A stretch of DNA of 64,000 bases from Halosolutus gelatinilyticus (GCF_023028105.1 NZ_CP095492.1:248001-312000), one strand, 5' to 3'. Numbered from the stretch's first letter, positions 16,464 to 25,564 are shown. The notes: generated from the letters alone by a model not told the origin. Program-made: numbers and translations.

Positions 16464-17168
16464 ATGACGCTGCTCGAAGTCGACGCAATCGACGTCGCGT
16501 ACGGTAACGTTCAGGTGATCTGGGACGTGAGCTTCGACGTCGCGGAGGGCGAAACGGTGGCGCTGCTCGGGGCCAACGGCGCGGGAAAGACCACGGTGCT
16601 GAAGACGATCTGCGGGCCGCTGACGCCCGAGACGGGAGCGGTCCGGTACAGGGGGACGTCGATCGGTGACCTCGATCAGGACGAGGTCGTTCCGAAAGGG
16701 GTCGTCCACGTCCCCGAAGGGCGCGAGATCTTCACACAGAGCACCGTCGCGGAGAACCTTCGCCTGGGCGCGTACACGAACCCCGACGAGGCGGACGAGC
16801 GGTTCTCGTTCGTCTACGACGTCTTCCCGCGTCTTGAGGAGCGCACGGACCAGCAGGCGGGGACCCTCTCGGGCGGCGAACAGCAGATGCTCGCGATCGG
16901 CCGGGGACTGATGAGCGATCCGGACCTGATCCTGCTCGACGAGGCCAGTTTGGGCCTCGCGCCGGTGCTCGTCGACGACGTGTTCGAGGCGATCGGGGAG
17001 ATCACCGATCGCGGCACGACGGTCCTCATCGTCGAACAGGACGTCAACAACGCGCTTCGGGTCGCCGACAGGGGATACGTCCTCGAATCGGGCCGGATCT
17101 CCATGTCGGGTCCCAGCGACGAACTCGCCTCGAACGACGACCTCACGGCGACGTACCTCGGCGGGTGA
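16464..17168 (+). CDS. livF: Branched-chain amino acid-type ABC transporter ATPase (LivF-like)
   Basis: 234 residues. Walker A is GANGAGKTT, the ABC signature LSGGEQQML, and Walker B LILLDEAS, followed by the switch-region Glu. Length and the EGREIFTQSTVAENLRLGAY region match LivF. It energises import with LivG, LivH and LivM. Its partner permease and binding-protein genes lie next to it on the opposite strand, and LivG is on the far side. Substrate may be an aromatic or acyl acid rather than an amino acid, given the genes around it. Confidence 0.88.
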   Translation: MTLLEVDAIDVAYGNVQVIWDVSFDVAEGETVALLGANGAGKTTVLKTICGPLTPETGAVRYRGTSIGDLDQDEVVPKGVVHVPEGREIFTQSTVAENLRLGAYTNPDEADERFSFVYDVFPRLEERTDQQAGTLSGGEQQMLAIGRGLMSDPDLILLDEASLGLAPVLVDDVFEAIGEITDRGTTVLIVEQDVNNALRVADRGYVLESGRISMSGPSDELASNDDLTATYLGG

Positions 17169-17263
17169 TCGGTCGTCGCTCCTGACGCTGACTCCGGCTC
17201 CGGCGTCTGCCGTCGCGAGGGGTCGGACGAAAACTAGAACGGCGGGGCGGTTCGAACGGTCCC

Positions 17264-18298
17264 TCAGTCGCTCGCCGTTTCGTCGGGGGTGGGGACGCTC
17301 CCGCTCGGCGGATCGCCGCCGGACGGTTCGCCGACGCGATCGGAGATGACACCGTAGAGCCCCTTCGGCATGTAGATCATAAAGAGGATGATGAGCAGCC
17401 CCTCGATCGCCGTCGAGTAGCCGCTGGCCACCTCGCTGAGGAGCTGGTCCAGTCCGACGAACAGTCCGGCTCCCAGGACGGGTCCAGTAACCGTCCCCAT
17501 TCCGCCGAGGACGACGACGACGAGCGCTTCCACCATCCACTCGATGCCGAGCACGTCCGCCGGATTGAGGTACAGCGTGTACTGGGCGTAGAGTCCGCCC
17601 GCCATCCCGGCCATGGCCGAGGAGATGCCGAACGCGATCAGCTTGTACTTCAGCGGATTGATACCGAGGCTGCTGGCCGCCGCCTCGTCGTCGTGGATCG
17701 CCCGCATCGCCAGCCCCCACGAACTCGTGACGACGTAGTAGGAGACGAGCACCGTCGCGACCGTTATCGCCAGCGTCAGCAGGAACAGCAGCTCGTGATC
17801 GTAGCTCGAGTTGACGAAGTAGCCGCTCGACCCTCCGGAGATGCCGCGCTCGTTCGACAGGACCCGCTCGATGATCGCCGCGAGCGCGAGCGTCCCGATG
17901 GCGAAGTAGTGACCGGTCAGTCGGAAGATAGCCGGGCCGATGGCGAGCGCTAGGAGTCCCGCGGCGAGCGCGCCGCCGATGAGGGCCACGATCACCGGCG
18001 ACTGGACCGACTCGGAGAAACCGGCTCGGGTCGGCGTCGTCAGCCAGGCGGAGACGTAGGCACCGAACCCAAAGAACGCGGCGTGGCCGAGCGAGATTTG
18101 GCCAGCGTAACCGCCGATGAGATCCCAGGAGACGCCGAGGATCACGAAGATGAGCACGCGGAAGAAGACCTGCGCGAGCCACCGCTCGGTGACGAACGGC
18201 ACCGCCGCGAACGCCAGCACGGCGCCGATCGAGATCGCCACTCGACGACGATCGCTGAGCAACGCGCGGACGAAGCTCCCCCGTTCGGACTCCGCCAT
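17264..18298 (-). CDS. livM: Liv-type ABC transporter permease (LivM-like)
   Basis: 344 residues from ATG 18298. About nine hydrophobic segments. LGHAAFFGFGAYVSAWL and the cytoplasmic coupling segment around GINPLKYKLIAFGISSAMAG are typical of LivM. The start overlaps the LivH stop as TGATG. It forms the membrane channel together with LivH. Confidence 0.88.
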   Translation of the reverse strand: MAESERGSFVRALLSDRRRVAISIGAVLAFAAVPFVTERWLAQVFFRVLIFVILGVSWDLIGGYAGQISLGHAAFFGFGAYVSAWLTTPTRAGFSESVQSPVIVALIGGALAAGLLALAIGPAIFRLTGHYFAIGTLALAAIIERVLSNERGISGGSSGYFVNSSYDHELLFLLTLAITVATVLVSYYVVTSSWGLAMRAIHDDEAAASSLGINPLKYKLIAFGISSAMAGMAGGLYAQYTLYLNPADVLGIEWMVEALVVVVLGGMGTVTGPVLGAGLFVGLDQLLSEVASGYSTAIEGLLIILFMIYMPKGLYGVISDRVGEPSGGDPPSGSVPTPDETASD

Positions 18299-19179
18299 CA
18301 CTCCTCACCTCCCGAGGTGCCGAACAGTCCCTGGGGTCGCACCAGGAGGACGGCCAGAAAGATGCTGAAACTGATCAGGTCCCGGTATCCGCCGCCGACG
18401 AAGAGCACGCCGACGTTCTCCGAGACTCCGAGAACCAGCCCGCCGACGAGCGTCCCGATGACGCTTCCCACGCCCCCGAGGACGACCACGGCGAACGCCT
18501 TGAGCAGGTACGACCAGCCCGCGTACGGCGTGAAGGGAAACAGTATCGACAGCAGTGCGCCGGCCGCGCCCGCCAGCGCCGTTCCGAGGCCGAGCGTGAT
18601 GATGTAGATCCTGCCGGTGTCGATGCCCATGTACTGAGCCGCGTCGGTGTTCTGTGCGGTCGCTCGGATCGCGAGTCCCGTCGTCGTGTACCTGAGGAAC
18701 GCCCAGACCCCGACGATCAGGGTGACCGAGACGCCGAATGTGACGACCCGCGAGAACGACAGCACAGCGGGGCCCACCGGGATGCTCGAGCCGGGGATTC
18801 CGATGCTCGCTCGCTGGGGCTCGCTACCGAGGACGATTCGCGCGACGCTCTGGAGGACGAGCGCGAGTCCGAAGAGGACGATGATCGGCTGTTCTATCCC
18901 CTCGTCGACCACGCGCTCAAGCAGGACGCGCTGCAGGAACACCCCGAACGCGAACAGCACTCCGGCCGCGAGCAGCATGCCCACGAGCGGGGTGATCCCG
19001 GTCGCGGCGAACAGCAGAATGCCGACGTACGCGCCCGCCATGAGCATGTGCCCGTGGGCGAGGTTGACGACGTCCATGATGCCGAACACGAGCGAGAGGC
19101 CGAGCGCGGCGACGGCGTAGATTCCCCCGATGAGAAGTCCGTTTAGCAACGACTCGAATGCGAGTTCTGGTGAAACCAT
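18298..19179 (-). CDS. livH: Liv-type ABC transporter permease (LivH-like)
   Basis: 293 residues from ATG 19179. Eight hydrophobic segments, with the family starter LLNGLLIGGIYAVAALGLSL, the VVNLAHGHMLMAGAY segment, and the coupling region TAQNTDAAQYMGIDTGRIY. The upstream extension of the frame to 19311 is Arg-rich and non-coding. 35 nt separate it from the binding-protein gene. Confidence 0.88.
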   Translation of the reverse strand: MVSPELAFESLLNGLLIGGIYAVAALGLSLVFGIMDVVNLAHGHMLMAGAYVGILLFAATGITPLVGMLLAAGVLFAFGVFLQRVLLERVVDEGIEQPIIVLFGLALVLQSVARIVLGSEPQRASIGIPGSSIPVGPAVLSFSRVVTFGVSVTLIVGVWAFLRYTTTGLAIRATAQNTDAAQYMGIDTGRIYIITLGLGTALAGAAGALLSILFPFTPYAGWSYLLKAFAVVVLGGVGSVIGTLVGGLVLGVSENVGVLFVGGGYRDLISFSIFLAVLLVRPQGLFGTSGGEE

Positions 19180-19214
19180 GTGTAGTTGGTGAATGTGCGT
19201 GTCGAGAACGAGCC

Positions 19215-20453
19215 CTATCGATCGCTCCAGGCCGGAACCGGGTACTCGAAGTCCGCGGCCCGTTCGTCGTCGGCGTCCGGGTAGACGGTGTACTGGTTTC
19301 CGTCCAGCCACTGCCCGGTCGGCGCCGTCAGTTCCCCTTCGGCCGGCAACCCGTTATCCTCGAAGCTGAACGAACCGATGACCGTCTCGAAGGTCTCCGA
19401 CCGGAGCGCGTTCTGCACGTCCGAGGGATCGGTCGAGCCCGCGGCGTCGATCGCCTGGGCGGTCACCTGGGCGACGTTGTACCCGCCGCCGACCGCCGTG
19501 CGGATGAACTCCCCGTCCTCGAGCCCGTACTCGTCCTCGTACGCGCTCCACATCTCCTCGTTTCCGTTGTCCGTCAGCCCGGGTACCCAGCCCGGACACA
19601 TGCACACGTACTCGCCGTTGCCCTCGAGCGCGTTCCACCAGTCGGTGGGATCCGCCCCGCGGACGAACTTGATGACCTCCGGCGAGAAGCCCTGATCCTC
19701 CATCTGCTGGATCATCGTGATCCCGTCCGGCGGCGTCGGCACCGAGAGGAGGATCTCGACGTCCTGGTTGGCCGATCGGGAGATGAGCGTCGTGAAGTCG
19801 CTCGCGCCGTACTCGTACTGCTCCCGAAGGACGACGTCGTACCCCGCGTCGTCGAGCGTCTCCTCCCAGGACGCCGACTGCTCTTCGCCCCAGTCGGAGT
19901 TGGGCTCCCAGATGCCGACGTTCGTCGGTCGATCGTCCTCGGGAACGAGTTCGAGGAGCCCCACGGTCGATCGCGCGACGTCCCTGGACTTCGGGAACGC
20001 GGCGTACGTCCATTCGTAATTTTCGTTTCGGTGCGGGGCTTCCTGCGCGAAGTAGGCGGCGACGAACGGAATTCCCTCCTGCTCCGCGATTCTGCTCCCC
20101 GCGGTCACCAGCTCGCTGGAGAAGCTCCCCCAGATCACGTCGGCCTCGCCGGCCATCTCCAGGAGTCGATCCCTGACGACGCTCGGATCGCTCTCGTCGC
20201 TCTCGTACAGAAACTCGACCTCCTGGCCGAGCGTCTCCTCGATGTGCGCGACGCCGAGTTCGTACCCCTGTCGCATCTCCTCGGCCATCGACTCGAACGC
20301 CCCTTCCATCGGAATCGTCGTCGCGATCGTGATGTCGGCGTTACTCTCGTCGCTATCCAGCAGCGTACACCCGGCCGTCAACCCTGCGGTCGCGACCGCC
20401 CCGGTCGACTTGATATACGAACGCCTAGTTCGCTCGGTGCTAAAGTTCACCAT
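19215..20453 (-). CDS. Liv-type ABC transporter substrate-binding lipoprotein (Tat-exported)
   Basis: 412 residues. The signal region has the twin-arginine motif RRSYIKSTG, then a hydrophobic run and a lipobox (LTAGC), so the mature lipoprotein is anchored outside the membrane at its Cys. The body is a periplasmic-binding-protein type I fold: ITIATTIPMEGAFESMAEEM, then DVIWGSFSSELVTAGSRIAEQ. First gene of the minus-strand operon with LivH and LivM. The pocket cannot be predicted, and aromatic acids and short-chain amides are known ligands in this family. Confidence 0.88.
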   Translation of the reverse strand: MVNFSTERTRRSYIKSTGAVATAGLTAGCTLLDSDESNADITIATTIPMEGAFESMAEEMRQGYELGVAHIEETLGQEVEFLYESDESDPSVVRDRLLEMAGEADVIWGSFSSELVTAGSRIAEQEGIPFVAAYFAQEAPHRNENYEWTYAAFPKSRDVARSTVGLLELVPEDDRPTNVGIWEPNSDWGEEQSASWEETLDDAGYDVVLREQYEYGASDFTTLISRSANQDVEILLSVPTPPDGITMIQQMEDQGFSPEVIKFVRGADPTDWWNALEGNGEYVCMCPGWVPGLTDNGNEEMWSAYEDEYGLEDGEFIRTAVGGGYNVAQVTAQAIDAAGSTDPSDVQNALRSETFETVIGSFSFEDNGLPAEGELTAPTGQWLDGNQYTVYPDADDERAADFEYPVPAWSDR

Positions 20454-20482
20454 GGCTTGCTTTGCCAGATGTAAGACGATCG

Positions 20483-20489
20483 TATTAAA
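20483..20489 (-). promoter_or_regulatory. TATA-like box for the binding-protein/livHM operon
   Basis: TTTAATA on the minus strand lies about 30 nt before ATG 20453 in an AT-richer patch. Confidence 0.45.
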
Positions 20490-20652
20490 TGGTATGGTTT
20501 ATTGTGGACGTCGTTCGCTGGACACCGGTCTCGCCGGTGACGTCGACCGAGCGACGTTCGAACCGCGAAGCGCGCGGTTTTCCGATCCGAACCGCCCCGA
20601 CGAGTGTGCGATGGGGTAGGTTTATGCGGGTGGGTAGTCAACGCGTGACAAA

Positions 20653-21399
20653 ATGGCACTACTGGAAGGAGAGAACCTGACGAAGAACTTTGGGGGAGTC
20701 CTCGCCGTCGACGACGTCTCGTTCTCGATCGATCGCGGGGAATCGGTCGGGCTCATCGGCCCGAACGGGGCCGGCAAATCTACCCTGTTTCGCCTGATCA
20801 CCGGCGTCCACGAACCGACCGAGGGGCGCGTTTTTCTCGACGGCGACGAGATCACCGGCGCGGACCCCCACGAGATCTGCCATCGGGGGCTCGTCAAGAC
20901 CCACCAGATCGTCCGCCCGTTCGAGCACATGACCCTCCTCGAGAACGCGACCGTCGGCGCCGAGTTCGGCGGCCGCGAGATCGACGATCCGACCGAACGG
21001 GCCTACGAATCGCTCGAGTTCGTCGGTCTCGATCACCTGGCGCACACGAACCCCGACGAACTGAGCGTCGGCGCGCTCAAGCGCCTCGAGATCGCACGCG
21101 TGCTCGCGACCGATCCCGAAGTGATGCTGTTCGACGAGGTCGTGGGCGGGCTCGACACGGACGAGACGGCGGAAATCGTCGACCTCATCGGCGACATCAA
21201 AGAGAGCGGCAAGACCATCTTCCTCATCGATCACGTGATGCGGGCGCTGATGTCCGTGAGCGAACGGGTGTTCGTCCTCGACAACGGACAACTCATCGCC
21301 CGCGGCACGCCCGAAGAGATCCAGGACGATCAGCGCGTCATCGAGGCGTACCTCGGAACGACGGCCGATCGGGATCCGGCGGGCGCCGTGGGCGACTGA
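20653..21399 (+). CDS. livG: Liv-type ABC transporter ATPase (LivG-like)
   Basis: 248 residues. Walker A GPNGAGKST, signature region LSVGALKRLEIAR (SVGALK instead of the usual S-H/G-G), Walker B VMLFDEVVGG, H-loop LIDHVMRAL. The length and the insertion THQIVRPFEHMTLLENATVGA are typical of LivG. The signature is degenerate and the catalytic Glu is present. Divergent from the binding-protein operon, with a TATA-like TTTATGC at about 20620. Confidence 0.87.
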   Translation: MALLEGENLTKNFGGVLAVDDVSFSIDRGESVGLIGPNGAGKSTLFRLITGVHEPTEGRVFLDGDEITGADPHEICHRGLVKTHQIVRPFEHMTLLENATVGAEFGGREIDDPTERAYESLEFVGLDHLAHTNPDELSVGALKRLEIARVLATDPEVMLFDEVVGGLDTDETAEIVDLIGDIKESGKTIFLIDHVMRALMSVSERVFVLDNGQLIARGTPEEIQDDQRVIEAYLGTTADRDPAGAVGD

Positions 21400-21452
21400 G
21401 CGGTTCGGGCCGTGTGCCGTTGTCCGGTCCCCGCGGCCGACCGCGGCGTCTG

Positions 21453-21854
21453 TCACTCGGCCGCGCTTTCGATGGCCGCTCTGAGATCGTCCGGAACCGG
21501 AACGCCGCCGTCGCCGTCGACCGGGACGCAGACTCGATACTCCGTCCCCTCGAAGACGGTGTCACCATCGTGGGTTGCGACGTAGTCGAACCGGACGCTC
21601 GACTCGCCGACCTCCGGAGTCAGTTCGATCGTAACCCGGTCGCCGCTGCGGACCTGGCCCGTGAAGTCGAACTCCATCGAAACGAGTGGCAGGCCGAGGC
21701 CGTGTTCCTCGGTCAGTTCCCAGTACGGAACGCCGACGTGTTCCATGAACGCGTCCGACGTCTCGTGAATCGCGTCGATCATGCGCGGGTAGTGGGCGAT
21801 GCCGAACGGATCCGTATCCGAAAAGCGGACGGTCCACGTGTGCGTGAAACTCAT
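21453..21854 (-). CDS. 4-hydroxybenzoyl-CoA thioesterase-type hotdog protein
   Basis: 133 residues from ATG 21854. The VRFSDTDPFGIAHYPRMIDA segment contains the catalytic Asp of 4HBT-family thioesterases (DTDPxGIxHY), followed by the long hotdog helix with FMEHVG. These tetrameric enzymes hydrolyse aryl- or acyl-CoA. Close to an aryl-CoA ligase, FAD hydroxylase and gentisate dioxygenase, a gentisyl-CoA or hydroxybenzoyl-CoA thioesterase role is reasonable (inference). A second such gene lies at 52527-52928. Confidence 0.87.
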   Translation of the reverse strand: MSFTHTWTVRFSDTDPFGIAHYPRMIDAIHETSDAFMEHVGVPYWELTEEHGLGLPLVSMEFDFTGQVRSGDRVTIELTPEVGESSVRFDYVATHDGDTVFEGTEYRVCVPVDGDGGVPVPDDLRAAIESAAE

Positions 21855-21998
21855 AGTTTCGTCCCGTAGCAACCCGGCGGAGGATTATAAAAACCGCGGC
21901 GAGCGACGGGGTGAGTCCCTCGATTCGACCGAAATGACGATGATCGGTGGGCGCGACCGATCGAACCGTTTAGTTCGTTCGAGCGAGTCGGAAACGGT

Positions 21999-22870
21999 AT
22001 GACCACGGATTCCGACGACGCAGTCGAGCGCGGCGAGCGGGACAGCGAAGCGGCTTCGTCGCCCGGGGATCGATCTCGGGCGACGTCGAGCGGCCAGCGC
22101 TGGTGCGCGATCTCCGGGCGCGCGTCGATGGAGACGTCCGGTTCGACGCCTACACGCGCCAGTTGTACGCGACCGACACGAGCGCGTACGAAGTGACGCC
22201 GGTCAGCGTCGTCTTTCCCCGGATCGACCGCCGACGTCGCCGCGACCGTCGCTTACTGCCGGAGCGCGAGATTCCGGTGCTCCCGCGGGGCGGCGGGACG
22301 AGCCTCGCCGGACAGGCGGTCAACGAGGCCGTCGTGCTCGATTTCACTCGGCACATGCGCGATATCGTCTCGATCGATCCCGACGAGCGACGGGTCCGGG
22401 TCCAACCGGGGACGGTTCTCGCCGACCTCAACGAGGCGCTCGCCCCGCACGGGCTGAAGTTCGCGCCGGACCCGGCCGCTGGAAACCGCAGCGCGATCGG
22501 CAACAACTCGACGGGCGCCCACTCGCTCGTCTACGGGAAAACGGACGCGTACGTCGAGGCGTGCGAGATCGTCCTCGCGGACGGAACGGTCGCCACACTC
22601 GGCGACATCCTCTTCGAGCAGATCGACGAGAGCGACGCGAGGATCGTCTCGGCGCCCGGGGCGTCCTGTCGCACTCAGCTCGCCGACGGCCGGATCGATC
22701 CCGTTCCCGCCGACAGCGCGCTGGCCGGCACCGCGCTCGACCGCGAAGAGCCACCGACGCCGATCGAACTGCTCGCGCACGCCCTTCCCGGCGGGGTGAC
22801 GAGTCTCGACAACGCCGATCGTCGCCGACAGGGGACGACCGCACCGGCCGAGTCCGATACATCCACGTGA
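21999..22870 (+). pseudogene. Decayed FAD-binding/(Fe-S) oxidase (GlcD/D-lactate dehydrogenase fusion type)
   Basis: The FAD-binding part is clear: RFDAYTRQLYATDTSAYE, then IPVLPRGGGTSLAGQAV and GNNSTGAHSLVYGKTDAY. It then jumps from LADGTVATLGDI directly to IVSAPGASCRTQLADG and ELLAHALPGG, which belong to the very C-terminus of the Fe-S/CCG domain in the roughly 1000-residue family. About 700 residues are missing. Near 22221-22262 a 14-residue stretch is scrambled; the +1 frame gives STADVAATVAYCR as expected, so a base gain and a base loss offset each other. Another shift near 22070 breaks the N-terminus. Ancestral role: oxidation of a 2-hydroxy acid such as lactate or glycolate. Confidence 0.8.
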
Positions 22871-22877
22871 TTTATAG
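22869..22877 (+). promoter_or_regulatory. TATA-like box for the shortened alpha-subunit gene
   Basis: TGATTTATA lies about 24-32 nt before ATG 22901, supporting that start over GTG 22877. Confidence 0.45.
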
Positions 22878-22900
22878 TGCAATACTCGATTTATCACGGT

Positions 22901-23923
22901 ATGTGCCTATCCGATCTCTTTGATCCGGACGGGATCGCTGTCGTCGGCGCCTCGGCGACGCCGGGCAAACTCGGAAACGACGCGATGTCCAACGTCGAGG
23001 CCTACGACGGCGAGGTCTATCCCGTCAACCCCCTGGGTTCCGGGACCGTTTACGACTACGAGTTCATCGAGTCGATCGCCGAGACCGACGCTGATCTGGC
23101 ACTGTGTTGCGTGCCGCGTCACGTACAGCCGCAGGTCCTCGAGGAGTGCGGCGAGGCGGGCGTCGGCGCCGCCGTGATCTTCGCCGGCGGATTCGCTGAG
23201 ACGGACGGCGAGGGCCAGGAACTCCAGGACGAGATCGCGGCGATCGCTGACGAGTACAAGATTACCGTCCTCGGCCCGAACACGGCCGGGTACGCGATCC
23301 CGCAGGACGACCTGTACGGCTCGTTCATCCCTCGCATCCACGAGGTCGGGAGCGGGAACGTCGGGATCGCCGCGCAGAGCGCCGGCGTCGCAATCACCCT
23401 GTCGTTTCACCTGACCCGCGAAGGGTACGGCGTCTCGGCGATGTTCGGCCTCGGCAACCGGGTGCACACCGAGTTCGCGGACGTGATCCCGGCGCTCGAC
23501 GAGGATCCACGGACCGAGGCGATCGTCCTCCACGTCGAGGGGACGGTGGTCGTCGAGACCCTCCTCGCGGTCTGCCGGGAGGCCGAGACGCCGATCGTCG
23601 CGTACACGGTCGGCGAGCACGATGTCGCCGACGCGCCCGCACTGGACGGCCCGAATGTCGACGCCGTCGCGCGCGACGAGAACGTCGACGTCGTCCTCGT
23701 CTACGAGATCTACGATGATTCCCTCGGCTACCCCGTCGACGAACTCGAGGCGCTCTCGGCGGATCTCGACAAGCCGATCCTCCTCACGGTCGCCGGACCG
23801 CACGAGGCGCTGCGGGAGGAGCGCGAGCGAATGGAGGCCTTCGGGATTCCGACGTTCGACACGCCCGAGCGCGGAGCTCGGGCCGTAGCCGCACTCATCA
23901 GATCGATCTCGGGAGGAGAGTGA
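22901..23923 (+). CDS. ADP-forming acyl-CoA synthetase alpha-like protein with internal deletion
   Basis: 340 residues against 463 in the paralogue at 9769. The CoA-binding domain (SDLFDPDGIAVVGASATPGK) and second domain align well. After PIVAYTVGEHDVADA the protein jumps to LDGPNVDAVARDENVDVV, losing about 110 residues including the SHTGA phospho-histidine loop. It therefore cannot carry out the phosphoryl-relay reaction and is a probable pseudogene, or at most a CoA-binding protein. A 38-base run at 23656-23693 is identical to 10845-10882 in the paralogue. No beta subunit follows. Confidence 0.8.
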   Translation: MCLSDLFDPDGIAVVGASATPGKLGNDAMSNVEAYDGEVYPVNPLGSGTVYDYEFIESIAETDADLALCCVPRHVQPQVLEECGEAGVGAAVIFAGGFAETDGEGQELQDEIAAIADEYKITVLGPNTAGYAIPQDDLYGSFIPRIHEVGSGNVGIAAQSAGVAITLSFHLTREGYGVSAMFGLGNRVHTEFADVIPALDEDPRTEAIVLHVEGTVVVETLLAVCREAETPIVAYTVGEHDVADAPALDGPNVDAVARDENVDVVLVYEIYDDSLGYPVDELEALSADLDKPILLTVAGPHEALREERERMEAFGIPTFDTPERGARAVAALIRSISGGE

Positions 23924-24074
23924 GGGGCCCCGGATTCGACGATTCCCGATCGGCGAGCGGGCGTTCGGCGAGCGCTGCCGGTCTCCGCCGGCCGCTCAGA
24001 ACCGAGCAGCGAGGGCGGCAGCCGGTCCGGAAATCGAGGATCGATACCCGCGACAGTTATGCTGTTGTACTGAG

Positions 24075-25508
24075 ATGTGTGCGCCAATGACTCGTTCGGA
24101 AGCGATCCAGACGCTCCGATCGCCGCCGCTGGCGTTCTCCCTGGCGGCGCTCGTCGGCCTCGCGACGTGGTCGCTCGGCTCCGGATCGACCGCGGCGTCG
24201 GCCGCGAACGCGCCTGCGGCCGCGCCGATCCTCGCGATCACCCTCTTTTGTATCGTCCTCTGGATCCTGACACCCGTTCCGCCCTCGTATGCGGGCCTGA
24301 TCGGCATCGGGCTGATCGCCGTCACTACTTCGACTGACCTGGCGCTCTCAGGCTTTCAGAAGCCGGCGACGTGGCTCATCGGGTTCGGGTTGCTGATGGG
24401 CGAGGCGACGCGTCGGAGCGGACTCGCGACGGAGGCGGGTCGGTGGATCGCGATCAGGAGCGTCTCCGACGCGGTTCGGTCCGATTCCGTTCGGACGTAC
24501 CGTCGGCTCCTCCTCGCGCTGTCGCTCGCGGCTCACGCGCTCGCCCTGTTCGTTCCGTCCTCGCTCGTGCGCATCCTCGTCGTGGCCCCCATCCTCCGGG
24601 AGACCGGATCGCTCTTCGAGTCCCGGGAGGCTCGCGTCGGGATCTACCTCGGCCCGCTGTTCGCCACATTCTACGGGTCGTCCGGCATCCTGACCGCCGA
24701 CCTCCCGAACATCATCATCACCGGGTTCGGCCAGTCGATCGCCGGGCACGACGTCTCCTGGTCCGAGTGGCTGTTTCAGATGTATCCGGTCATGGGCCTC
24801 ACCCGCGTCCTGCTCGTCGTCGCCGTCACGTACCTCCTCTTTCGGCCGTCGCCCAATTCGAGCGTCGATCTGCCCGAGTCCGGATCCGACGGCCTCGGGC
24901 CGGTCGAACGGCGCATGCTCGGGTTTCTGCTCGTCGGCGCGCTCGTCTGGGCGACGGATTTCGTTCACGGCCTCCACCCGGTGGTCGGTGCGGTGGCCGT
25001 CGTCGTGCTCGCGTACCTTCCGGGAATCGGCGTCGTCGACTTCGACGCGGTCGGCACCGACGTCGACTTCTCCATCCTGTTTTTCATCGCCGCCGTGTTC
25101 GCCATCGGCGACGGACTCACGGAGACCGGGTTCACGGACGAGGCGGCCACGCACCTCCTCGACTTCGTACCGACCGGCGCGCCGCTCGCGGTGATCCTCG
25201 CGTGCGTGTTCTTCATCACCTTCGCGCTCGCGTTTCTGATGGAGGGATTGGCCGTCGCGAGCGTCCTCACGCCGATCCTGATCCCGTACGCGGAGGCGGC
25301 GGGACTCCCGTTGACGCCCGTCCTGATGGCTGAGACGATGGCCTTGAGTTCGTACTTCTTCCCCTACCAGTCGGCGGTTCTCATCGTCATCCTGGCCGAG
25401 GGGGACATCGAGACGCGCGAGCTGATCAAGACGACGGTGGCGTGTTCGGTCGCGACGATCCTGCTCTTGCTTCCCCTCCAGCTCGGCCTGTTCGGCCTCC
25501 TCTACTGA
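24075..25508 (+). CDS. DASS/SLC13-family anion transporter
   Basis: 477 residues with 11-13 hydrophobic segments. The KPATWLIGFGLLMGEATRRSG segment and LPNIIITGFGQSI (an SNT-like Na+/substrate motif position), and the repeat in the second half (EGLAVASVLTPILIPYA), fit divalent-anion:Na+ symporters, which import dicarboxylates, sulfate or similar anions. An internal ATG at 24087 is an alternative start, better spaced from a TTATGC box at about 24057. Import of an organic acid would suit the catabolic setting. Confidence 0.8.
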   Translation: MCAPMTRSEAIQTLRSPPLAFSLAALVGLATWSLGSGSTAASAANAPAAAPILAITLFCIVLWILTPVPPSYAGLIGIGLIAVTTSTDLALSGFQKPATWLIGFGLLMGEATRRSGLATEAGRWIAIRSVSDAVRSDSVRTYRRLLLALSLAAHALALFVPSSLVRILVVAPILRETGSLFESREARVGIYLGPLFATFYGSSGILTADLPNIIITGFGQSIAGHDVSWSEWLFQMYPVMGLTRVLLVVAVTYLLFRPSPNSSVDLPESGSDGLGPVERRMLGFLLVGALVWATDFVHGLHPVVGAVAVVVLAYLPGIGVVDFDAVGTDVDFSILFFIAAVFAIGDGLTETGFTDEAATHLLDFVPTGAPLAVILACVFFITFALAFLMEGLAVASVLTPILIPYAEAAGLPLTPVLMAETMALSSYFFPYQSAVLIVILAEGDIETRELIKTTVACSVATILLLLPLQLGLFGLLY

Positions 25509-25564
25509 CGCGGCGCACGGCGTCTCGGAACGGTCCGGGGACGTTCTCACCCCGCCGCTTCTCC

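Noticed and set aside
16452-18308. Very long minus-strand frame opposite livF and over livM
   Set aside because: Arg-rich shadow frame typical of GC-rich DNA; the overlapping frames encode clear LivF and LivM proteins.
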